A stretch of DNA of 64,000 nucleotides from Locusta migratoria (taxonomy: Eukaryota > Arthropoda > Insecta > Orthoptera > Acrididae): assembly GCA_026315105.1 (NCBI GenBank), contig CM048744.1, positions 657,389,676 to 657,453,675 on the forward strand, read 5' to 3'. How positions within the stretch are numbered: the first letter of the stretch is position 1; every line of letters begins with the position of its first letter. Position numbers and translations under genes: made by a program. Under the pieces are notes generated by a model that had not been told where the DNA came from, did not search any database, and worked only from the letters and a program-made list of their open reading frames with translations. Shown in pieces: positions 55,271-64,000 of this stretch.

Positions 55271-55973
55271 GAAGCTACTAAATCGGACACCTGCTCTGAA
55301 TTTTGTGGTAACAGTGGAAAGTGACCAGAAAGTGACATTTGCAGAAAGAGAGCGAACTAACGAACTCAATAAACATAGTTATTTACTTTTTATACGCGTA
55401 TGTATCACGTTCCGTAGGACTGAGTTGAGGAACAAGTCTCCTTGGTCATGGAACAAGCCAGTACATCAGATTATAAGAGGAAAGAGCACCAACGGATAAA
55501 GTGAAACGCATAGCAATTCTGTGCGTTCGATATGCATAAGCAGAAGTAAAAATAATCAACAACCACAGATAACGAAATGCATATTAGATTTCTGTCTACT
55601 ATTAACTGAGTCAAAGCAGCTAACGCTATTGCTTTTAGTACCTTCATTTACGTCAATGATAACAAAAAAAAATCGTCGTTATGACGACCGGTTTCGCTCA
55701 GTCGTAACCATTTTCAAGTCTACAGCAAATCAGAAACAGGACAGATTTAGTGATAGACTGTCTTATAAAAGAAAAAGAAAAATGTAAAACATGTTTCAAA
55801 ATACTATACAGCATACGTGTTGCTACATTCCTTAATATAATATAGCCATAATGGCATCTTCACAGCATAAGTGTATCTTCATGAATAGGTCGCGATGTAG
55901 CTTTAAAATACTTACTTATAGTACTTTCATAAACCCTTGCCATACATTCATGCCTGTGTCGTATTTCAGTAGG
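55270..55973 (-). other. Gene-free DNA with a decayed hammerhead-like motif (55683-55720)
   Basis: Mostly unassigned. At 55683-55720 (minus strand) the motif CUUGAAAAUGGUUACGACUG, then AGCGAAACCGGUC, resembles a PLE hammerhead with three core changes (CUGAUGA to UUGAAAA) but a kept GAAA and a CC-GG stem III ending in UC. It is probably a relic. Confidence 0.4.
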
Positions 55974-55985
55974 ACTACAATGATT

Positions 55986-56184
55986 AATTGTTCAGATGTT
56001 TATTAAGCTTAAGGGACTTAACTGCGGGGTCATCAGTCCCTAAACTTACAAACTACTTACGAACTACCTACAACTAACGACGACACAAACAGCCATGCCC
56101 GAGGGGGGATCCGAACCCTCGACGGCGGACTACCACGCTCACCGCAACAGGGCGCTCCAGCAGGCACGGCTTATCCGCCGCGGC
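55986..56184 (-). repeat. Main SINE family copy with exact target-site duplication
   Basis: Minus-strand copy from AATTGTTCAGATGTTTATTA to the head CCGCCGCGGC. The 12-bp ACTACAATGATT flanks it at 55974-55985 and 56185-56196. The core reads CATGCCCGAGGGGGGATCCG, a B-box variant (TCGAATC changed to TCGGATC). Confidence 0.9.
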
Positions 56185-56199
56185 ACTACAATGATTGCT

Positions 56200-57241
56200 C
56201 AAGACATATCTGAAGTGAAAATTTTAAGTAGAACAACCTGTATTTAGAAATGGATGGCGATTATTATGATGATGATTAGTGTTTTAGGGCGCTAAACACA
56301 AAATGAATTGCTCTGTGTTAGTCTCGCTACAACTAAGAAATGGCTTGGTCCTTAATAATTTTTTATTTGTTATGTTTGCTTTAACTCTGGGGTGCTTTAT
56401 AGAAAAGAATAGGTAGAAAGCAAAGAAAGAGTTGAAAAATCGAAATATTTTAAAATCCATTACCCGTCAAACCGTCGAAGGATAGCCTGCCATACACGAC
56501 TATTTGGAAGCTGAAGCTGTAGAAAGAAAAAGGTCACACTGATGCACCTTTGAAGCATTATTTTATTACTACACTTCATTAATACACAAAGTACTGAATT
56601 TTAGTGTTATCGTTCTCACGTATAAAAATGTGTGTCCCTTTTGTATCTCATTGAAAAATGCTTCAGTTCCACAGTTTTAGTATAATCTTGATAAAATTTT
56701 GCACACTTGATCTTTAAAGCAAGGGAGAAAACCTTCACAAGTTTTCGTAGATGGTGGATGGTGAAGGATACTTCATTACATACTTCGAAAGATACCTACA
56801 GTTTTATGGCGATCATAGAAGTGATTTTACATATTTGACCATAAGACAGGGTTTTGTCTACATAAAATTTCACATTGTGAATATTGGAGGATACTTTACA
56901 TAGAGACTTCGCGTCTACAGCTTTCTTCCTAAGTTGAAGAAAATGTGCATACTTTACCATCTTAACAACATGTTACCTTACAACAGACTTCGTCAGCGTG
57001 TTATTAATCATTAAAGAGTTCGCTCAAATATGAATGTTTTCATGTAGAGAGTTTATATAAATCGCAATACAGTGTGTGGTGCATGGCAATAAACTTTTAT
57101 GGTGTTTCACAGATAACCACTGGAGTTAAGAAATGTATGTGAGACGGAGGGGTTGATGGAGGAGCGTAAGAGAAGGACCGAGAGAGAGAGAGGGGGGGGA
57201 GTAGGGGGGGGGGTGACATGGACAGTGATGTGTGAGAAGAA

Positions 57242-57287
<46 letters not shown>

Positions 57288-58480
57288 GACGGGAGATGGA
57301 ATGTGGTAGTTACCAATCAATAAATATCCAGGCCATGTGCGTTTTCATACAGTAAATATTAAAAATCGGTTCTTCAATTTTCGTATTTACCTGTTAATAT
57401 GCAGAAACTTTCTACAGAGTTGTGTTAAAAATACAGTTAGTAGAAGTAAAAAGTTTTATATTAAAATCGTATGCCAGATGATGCGGCTTGACTGCACGAA
57501 CAGTGGAAGTGTGAAGTGTGTCAGCAAGATAAAATTTCGCAAATGTTTGAAATTACGTGTGAAGTTTGTTTGACGTTTCCATTTTCGAGTAATGGGTGAA
57601 CAAAATTGGACATTTGAGTGCCAATAGGTTCAAGACAAATACTCAGTTTGTAATTGTAATAGTAAATGTATTGCTTTAAAAAATTCTTAAATTCGGTCTT
57701 TAATTACACGATATATTGTAAACTAAATTTTTGTGCCCTCTGTAAGTCGAAAGACAGGTCAACGGCGTCAAAGGGTCCAGGACGCTGGAAACAGGATTTT
57801 ATATTGTAGAAATTTATGGTATCCAGGTAGCCGTTTCCGCCTGCCATCGTTTAGAAAAAAAAACATAAAAGAATTCCTGTCCGCTGTGCCGCTGTTTCGG
57901 AGCGCAGTATTAATGCCACGCATACTTGCACGACATACTCGTGCGTTAAAAGCGATGCGCGATCAGCCGGCCACGACAGCTCGCAATAAAATGGAGGCGG
58001 CCGGAATTCTTGGAAGTCAAAATATTGAAGCTTGGAACTCGGTGTATTTGCGTGAACTGCTAGCAGGTGGCTCGGCTCTGGAGTGGGGAGGTGCCCTCTG
58101 CCGTGCTCTGGCCCTGCGGAAGAATGCCGAGTGCGTGCGGAATCTGCCGCTGTGGAACTCCACAACAGCCTCCACTTAGCAGGAACAGTCGGCATCCGTG
58201 TGGCCGGCAGGTTAACTTCTGCGTAATGAAACACATAACTTTCAAGAACGTCACGTTCACCGCCTACAGCTGCTCTTAAAATCTCCTTATTCAGTTACGT
58301 GTTTCGGTCCACTGACCATCTTCATATTCTCAAGTATAAGCGTTTACATTTACTAACCAATAAGAAACGGCGTCGTGTAACAGAGTTCATGAACTACTAT
58401 TGACACTGATTCCTCTAGTATGATGATAACAATTTTATGTAAAAATAATAATAACAATAATAATAATGTGAGAACTGACA
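56200..58480. other. No recognisable gene; microsatellite and decayed motif
   Basis: Holds a GATA/GA microsatellite (57243-57281) and a 148-codon frame (57733-58179) whose protein shows no known motif; the frame is proline- and arginine-rich and overlaps minus-strand frames, so I treat it as chance. Near 58293-58332 a hammerhead-like relic (AUGAAGA, GGUC...GACC, GAAACACGUA) has lost the first core C. Confidence 0.4.
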
Positions 58481-58491
58481 GGCTTATTATT

Positions 58492-59510
58492 ATTATCAAC
58501 TTTCATGGTTATGGTATATCGCCCCAAATATGCGATTGAATAGGTGATTTCCTATCAGATAGGACACAGTTTGTAGTAATCGATGGTAAAGTATCGACGA
58601 AAACAGAGGTGATATCGGGTGGTCCACAGGGTAGTGTTATTGGTCCTCTGCTGTTTCTTATTTACATAAACGATTAACGGAGAAATCTATCTCTCTTAGG
58701 TCATTTACCGTCTAGTAAAATCATCTGAAGATCAAAACCCACTGCAGAACGATTTGAATAAGATACCAGTATGACGTAAGAATTGGCAGTTACTCTAAAT
58801 AATGAGAAATGTGAAGTCTTCCACATAAGTACGGAAAGAAATCCGTTAAAATTTGTTTACAAGACAAATCAATCAAGTGTGAAGGCCGTAAACCCCACAA
58901 AATACATAGGAATTACAATTACTTCTGACTTAAATTGGAAAGAACACGTAGATAATGTCGTGGGAAAGGCGAACCAGAGACTGCGTTTTATTGGTAGAAC
59001 CCTTAAAATATGCAACAGAACTACTAAAGAAACTGCATACACTACGCTTGTCCGTCCTTTTATGAAGTATTCCTGCCCAGTGTGGGATCCTTATCAGGTG
59101 GGTTTGACGGAGGACATCGAAAGAGTCCAAAGAAGGGCAGCTCGTTGGTATTGTCACGATACAGGGTAGACAGCGTTACGGAAATGATACAGGATCTGGG
59201 ATGGGAATCATTACAACAACGGCGCTTATCGCTGCGGCGTGGGCTACTTACGAAACTACAATCTCCAACATTCTCCTCCGAATGCGAAAATATATTGTTG
59301 ACTCCCACTTACATAGGTAGAAATGATCATCAGAATAAAATACGAGAAATCAAAGCCCGAACGGAGAGATTCTGGTGTTCATTCTTCCCGCGCGCTATTC
59401 GAGAATGGAATGGGAGGTGAAATAGTATAACGGTGGTTCGATAAACTCTCTGTCAGGCACTTAAATGTTATTTACAGAGTATCCCATGTAGATGTAGATG
59501 TACATGTAGA
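58492..59510 (+). pseudogene. CR1/L2-like LINE copy D, 3' half with catalytic deletion
   Basis: Starts FHGYGISPQICD-like, then SGGPQGSVIGPLLFLIYIND near 58615-58680. The catalytic FADD segment (LFADDVAIYR in copy A) is deleted: the sequence goes from a TCTCTTAGG block straight to TTTACCGTCTAG. The post-RT frame 58783-59169 and the C-terminus 59082-59420 are well preserved (RRAARWYCHDTG, LGWESLQQRR, FFPRAIREWN). The tail ends CCCATGTAGATGTAGATGTA. It is 5'-truncated. Confidence 0.85.
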
Positions 59511-59534
59511 TTATCCACGTACGGTCCCATGCTA

Positions 59535-59720
59535 AGTACATCTAGACATACATACATACTCCGCAATCCACCCAAAGGTGCGTGGCGGAGGGTACTCGGT
59601 ACCAGTACTAGTTACTTGCTTTCCTGTTCCACTCCCATATAGACCAAGGAAAAAAACGAAAAATTGTATACTTCCGTACGAGTCCTTTGTGTCTTTACGC
59701 CAAATGTACAACGCGTGTGT
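59535..59720 (-). repeat. LINE second-family 3' end fragment
   Basis: Minus-strand end with CATACATACATACTCCGCAA, CACCCAAAGGTGCGTGGCGG and AGGGTACTCGG, matching the family 3' signature of the 14.85-kb element. It adjoins LINE copy D but in the opposite orientation. Confidence 0.7.
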
Positions 59721-59744
59721 TTTTTTAAAGTAAGTACTGTTTTG

Positions 59745-60250
59745 AAATTAAAAAAAGACGTGCTAATCTCTCAATATTTTTATTTTTACATGAAAGCCTG
59801 TACCTCAGTGTACTTTTCTACATAATTTCCGTCAATATTGAGGCACTTGTCATAGCGTTGTCCCATATTTTCAATACCCTCATCATAGAAGTCTGCCGCC
59901 TGACTTGTTAACCACTGCATCACAACTGTTTTGACTTCGTCGTCGTCTTGCTGGGTCTCAATGCCATACAAAACATTACGAGAAATATCAGGAAAGTCAT
60001 CCCGCAAGGAGGAAATCGTAAAGCGTCTGTTTTCTCTCACCTTATTGTCCACTTCCAGCACCAAACTTTCATTGACGTCCGAAGGACGCCCACTCCGTTG
60101 TTCATCATATACATTTGTGCGGCAATCTTTAAAGGCTCACACCTTCTTACCATTGCGTCACTCATAATGTTTTCTCCGTAAACTGCACAGATCTCACGAT
60201 GAATATCGATCGCTTTTTGGCCTTTAGCACTAAGAAAAAACACATATTTC
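59745..60250 (-). mobile_element. Mariner remnant, N-terminus joined to C-terminus
   Basis: The minus strand at 60243-60040 encodes the N-terminal helix-turn-helix region (AKGQKAIDIHREI, YGENIMSDAMVRRC). At 60064-59786 it reads VRENRRFTISSLRDDFPDIS (second helix-turn-helix), then jumps directly to DEVKTVVMQWLTSQAADFYD, the C-terminal block, skipping the catalytic DD(34)D core. So the catalytic domain was deleted. A shift in frame lies between the two N-terminal parts. Confidence 0.75.
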
Positions 60251-60438
60251 CTTTGTGAATGAAATACAACCTATTAAGACTAAACATTATTAACAACAAC
60301 ATATATAAACATGGTCTTTTACCTGCGAAACTGAGCTGACGTAAAGGTAGTAATAGGGGATAATATTTCGTCCCACTACACTGCCCGGCGGAAGTACACG
60401 GCTGCTGAGCCGCGTAAAGAGTAAACAAGACTCGCAGC

Positions 60439-60722
60439 TTGTGAAATGTTGCCCCACTTGTTTTTCCAGTCATAAGAGACGGAACTGCCCTTCACGGAAC
60501 ACCGCTTGCTTTTCTTCCGTGAAGGTTGGACCTGTGTATTCTGCGTGTTTGCAACACCACGGAACTCTAAAACCGCTCGTTCTCAAAGACCTCGAGCAAG
60601 TACTCATTATGTGTAGATCATTTTTTTCGAAGCCGACGGCCGACCTAATGATGTACGTGGACAATAGGTACCTTTGTCCCTGCCCAATGCATTGTAAAGG
60701 CAATTGCATCAACTGGTTGTGA
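60439..60722 (+). pseudogene. Ty3/gypsy gag zinc-knuckle remnant
   Basis: The frame 60441-60722 reads KCCPTCFSSHKRRNC, a CX2CX3HX4C zinc knuckle one residue shorter than usual, then CFSSVKVGPVYSAC, a second knuckle in which the second C is S and H is P (canonical CX2CX4HX4C). The PSRNTAC linker is typical of insect gypsy gag. After it, protease-like scraps are unreadable. Its position upstream of integrase (62.3 kb) and LTR (63 kb) on the same strand places it in one decayed element. Confidence 0.6.
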
Positions 60723-61557
60723 CATTAAACAATGCTTCAGTTAGACAAAGGCGTGTCAGTTACTTTGCTATATCAAGCCACTTATGAACTTTTAGGATCA
60801 CACTGTTGACAAAGTCTATTAAGCAACTCAATGAATACAACACTGAAACCATTCCACTCATTGGTATCTGATGCTTGCCTAACACATACCGGTCGTTCAC
60901 CAGAAAAGTGACATTTACATTTTTGTGTGAGCAAGAAAGTGAAAATATGTTTGAGCTCTTTTGCTTTCGCATTGGGATCCATATACTTTCTGTTTCAGCC
61001 TTTCATCCAATTGGATAGTGTTTCCTCAATTGCTGAGTTTCCAGTCTTGTTTTCTGGACGCCTAGACAAGGCAAAGTTGCGAAAGCATCTAAGAAATTTC
61101 AGGATCCTGAATCAGAATTTGACGCCACCAAAGAGCAAAGTCTTGTTACGTAGATGTGCAAGACAGTGAAATGTTACAGTCTGTTTTCCTGCCCTATCGG
61201 AAGATTGCATAGACAACAGTAGCGGATGCTGACTTCAAACTTTTGTTGCATTACTTTCGGACTATTTTCCGAATTCTTTTGTGTTCCTTTGCTTTGGCTC
61301 TCCGTTCAACGTGGTGTGATTATAATGCAAACTAACAGTGGTCAGTCACGTATGCTTACACCAAAAGTGTTGCAAAAAGATGTGTAGCGATTGCTCCACT
61401 GAGGACACTGGCGAATAGTTGGCTCTAAACAGCTGGACACACATGGACGCCTATATTCATTACATGACGTCATAGTGTCACGCTTGTGAAGAGAATTATT
61501 CCTAGCCGCCATACAAATTTTCTGCTTGGCAAAAGTCTCGGTTCCCATGGCAACAAA

Positions 61558-62020
61558 TACGAAGGCTATTCAGAAAGTAGGGAACTTTTTGACATTAAAA
61601 AAAAGCTAAGTACAAGAAAAATATTTTATTACACACATCTGAAAGAGCGACTACAATACTACTTTTCCACATAGTCATCACCAAATTGAGGTATTTATGA
61701 TAGCAGTGGACAAGCTTTGAAATTCTACCGCTTGACCAGCCAGCCTTTACGTGACAATATGAAACAACAATGTCTTTGAAACTTGTGGAAATGAAAGCAA
61801 AACCTCCGTTACTGTGAAGCGACGGTTTTCACGAATCGTTTCAACTTTAGGGACAAGATCGTCAGTCACAATGCTCGGGCGTTCACTCATGATCGTTGGT
61901 TCGCCCACTTTTAAACCGAATGTACCACTTCTGGACGGAACATTCACTCCATACGTTGTTTCCGTACACTTTGCAAAATTGACGATAATTTGCTACAGGT
62001 TTTAGGTTTTTTGCTTACAA
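61558..62020 (-). mobile_element. Mariner remnant within the gypsy element, internally deleted
   Basis: The left end reads CTATTCAGAAAGTAGGGAAC, a mariner-like inverted-repeat terminus. The minus strand at 61947-61747 encodes SERPSIVTDDLVPKVETIRE, NRRFTVTEVLLSFPQVSKTL and then LFHIVT, the N-terminal HTH region. After a junction near 61740 the C-terminal piece follows (KLVHCYHKYLNL). The catalytic core is missing, as in the 59.8-kb copy but a different subfamily. The other terminus was not found. Confidence 0.65.
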
Positions 62021-62249
62021 AAACCGTATCACAGACCACACCTCACAACTGGCGGGATTTTCTTTTGCAGCGCACATTTCAAATTCGAATATCGAAAAAA
62101 ACCAGAGTGCAGAGACATTCTTGTTGTTACGGCTAGATGCCGACTGGCCTGCCGAGCACGCACGTACCAAAATACTGGAGAATGGCGCGCGCCTAGTGGC
62201 GTTAGACGGAAACGTTCCCTACTGTCTGACTAGCTCTCGTACACTGGTT

Positions 62250-63025
62250 GGCTTATTGTTGTGGACTCTTTCAGCTGCTACCCGTTTGTTCTACCCATGT
62301 CTTCAACCACGTCCTGTAGCACCATTCAGGCTTCTATTTCCATTATTTTGCTTAGAAGGCTTGCCTGAAGTGTTTGTTTCCGACAATCTACCACAATTTA
62401 CTGCTTCAGACTTTGAACAACCTTGTTCAACCAATGGCATCATCTCACTAGTGCATCGCTTCATCCGAAATCCAACGGAGTAGTTCAATATTTTGTACGA
62501 AAATTTGAGCAGCAGATGTCAGTCTGCATGCCTTTCACACACGGCAGCAAGCTCTGCTGCTGTCCCTGACAACGTATCTCTCTCAACCCCGCCTCGGTCG
62601 CCTGCTGAGCTTCGTCATTGCCAATTCCTCCGCTACTCCAATTTTTGTAACCACCACACCACACGGCACCTCCTACAACACGCAATTGTCGCTATGCACC
62701 TAATGATCTTTTCAGAGATCTTGGCGATTCCGGGCGTTGGGAACACAATACTGTTATCCGACATTTGGGTGCTTGTATGTTTCTTCTTCGAGGTTTATCT
62801 AGGTTGCAGCGCCATCACCAGAAACAAATGCATGTCTGTCGATTGCGAGACTTTTCCGCGGGATGTCTGTTCTCAGATTCCCGTTTCATGGACGCTCGGC
62901 GCCGGTCCAGCTGCCCCCGGGTGCCTCGTCGGAATCGCCTGTGGAAAGAATGGAGCTGGAGGCCTTGTCGCCGCCAACGCCACCGTCGCCGGCTTCCGCG
63001 GAGACGCACACGGCTCCACAACTTA
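62250..63025 (+). pseudogene. Ty3/gypsy integrase core and pol C-terminus
   Basis: The plus strand at 62121-62483 carries FPLFCLEGLPEVFVSDNLPQ, then FTASDFEQ and an NGI..VHRFIRNPTE block; this is the retroviral-type integrase core around the second catalytic D (VSDNGPQF; G changed to L). Shifted frames continue with FVRKFEQQM. From 62765 a basic arginine-rich stretch GACMFLLRGLSRLQRHHQKQ resembles the C-terminal part of gypsy pol. The first D and E of DDE are not both intact. It is inactive. Confidence 0.7.
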
Positions 63026-63029
63026 TAAC

Positions 63030-64000
63030 TGTTAATTTATGTTTATTAATTTTGTTAAATTAGTAGTGTGCTGTCAGCTTACCCCTAACAAGTCGGCAGC
63101 ACGTCTTGAACTTGAAAGACGACCGTCTGTCGTCATCCATATATTTTTGTATATTTTATGTAAAGTTAATTTATTTAATGTCGTTAGATTATTATTTTCT
63201 TAAAAATTGAACCCCACTCTTTTCACGGCTTGAGGAATAACATTTTAATTCATGTGTTAGAATATTAGTTAATATTGCGAGGTTTTTCTTATTTTGTTAT
63301 GTTAATAATTTATTATTATATTAATTAATGTGGCGTAAGTACGGCTTCTCCGCTACACCACTGTCCCTGTGAGAATGTGCAGTTGTTTTACCTTTAAGTG
63401 TGTGTGTGAATCTATGGCTGTTTGAATGTGGGGAGTGATAGCTCGCTTTGCATCGTTCTCTCTGGCTCAGAGTCGATAGCTGCTGAGGTGACCAAAGAGG
63501 TATACACACCCTTTGGTTGCAGGCTAGTTAGCGGACCTACACCAGCGCGAGTGTACTCGTTCTCCGCCCCCACCACCGCTTTTTCAGGGATTTTCCGGTT
63601 TCCTGTCGTTTTCCCACGGCCCGGTGGCCGCACGGCGAGTCACTCTCGGCTGGTCGTCTGGTGAGGTAAGGTTGGTTCTGCTCTTGTTTCTGGAGATGGT
63701 AGCGTTTCATTGACTAGCAAGTTTAAATTAAATTCGTGAACTCAGAATCATTTTTGACTTTTTACTCCGATCTTGTGGCGGAAAGGTGTTCTCGTTTCTC
63801 AGTTCAGTGATTTCCAATAGATAAACGCGGTGTGTGTGATTATAGTTGCATTTTGATAAGGGCTTGATATGTTAAAACCTTTTGTGTGTGTATGAACACT
63901 GTGTGAATACCCCTTGTGGGGTCCTATTTTTAATAGTTGATATGTTCATTTTTGTACAGTGCATGTAAAAATCTTCTCATCGTTTCCTTCCGTGACTGAT
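63030..64000 (+). mobile_element. Ty3/gypsy 3' LTR (runs off the window)
   Basis: Follows the pol end directly. Contains the blocks shared with the 47.7-48.6 kb LTR (GTGGCGTAAGTACGGCTTCT, ACACCCTTTGGTTGCAGGCT, TTTTTGTACAGTGCATGTAAA). The 5' edge (around 63030-63070) is not exact; the other edge lies beyond the window. The start of the LTR is T/A-rich with TAGTGTGCTGTCAGC. Confidence 0.7.

Noticed and set aside
57733..58179. 148-codon frame at 57.7 kb
   Set aside because: No homologue recognised and overlapped by an opposite-strand frame of 127 codons.
60927..61169. Gypsy RT or protease start near 61 kb
   Set aside because: A faint EFPVLFSGRLDKAK phrase resembles gypsy sequence before RT, but no catalytic motif follows; too weak to annotate separately.
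1..64000. CRISPR array, bacterial operon or ribosome-binding sites
   Set aside because: Eukaryotic repeat-rich DNA; the short tandem repeats lack unique spacers and no prokaryotic gene structure exists.

Overview
This is eukaryotic nuclear DNA from an insect. It has no recognisable single-copy host gene, only transposable-element debris, tRNA-derived SINEs, microsatellites and long A/T homopolymers. The abundant SINE with a tRNA-like head and a conserved tail ending in AAGTCCCATA, and the non-LTR elements ending in short GTAGAT repeats, fit a large repeat-rich polyneopteran genome. An orthopteran, possibly a Schistocerca-like grasshopper, is my best guess from memory of repeat families; I have not compared sequences.

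Layout. 0-12 kb: decayed LINE reverse transcriptase (RT) pieces, an orphan hammerhead-like motif (2.4 kb), a tRNA-Ala-like SINE (3.2 kb), three copies of the main SINE (one with a 60-nt A tail), and two Penelope-like element (PLE) pieces in opposite orientation (10.1-11.3 kb). 11.7-19 kb: a mariner copy carrying a CTGCAG-rich inverted-repeat insertion, a second LINE family, a Tc1-like remnant and SINEs. 20-27.5 kb: a TTAA-flanked piggyBac-like element, Helitron helicase debris, an RTE-like LINE and an unrecognised 113-codon ORF between GC-rich arms. 27.6-29.3 kb and 36.2-38.8 kb: two copies of a CR1/L2-like LINE, the second nested in a 124-bp tandem repeat. 31.8-35.5 kb: two unrelated hAT remnants and a rearranged SINE cluster. 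39.6-44.05 kb: nested block in which a mariner copy appears split by a duplicated unclassified element, itself split by a PLE with inverted terminal repeats. 47.7-48.6 kb: an LTR of the same family as the Ty3/gypsy remnant at 60.4-64 kb. 49-53.4 kb: a PLE piece, a LINE holding a nested SINE and a fold-back element with hammerhead motifs, and a palindromic mariner. 53.8-60 kb: a Helitron-like element, SINEs, another LINE copy and deleted mariners.

The most notable theme is a set of hammerhead-ribozyme-like motifs (CUGANGA, short stem II, GAAA, short stem III) at PLE ends or standing alone. Their association with PLEs is known in general; the copies here range from nearly intact to decayed. The elements form parasitic layers rather than a pathway: LINEs presumably moved the SINEs, and most DNA transposons are internally deleted and would need transposase in trans. 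All family names rest on reading the sequence by eye; no database search was possible.
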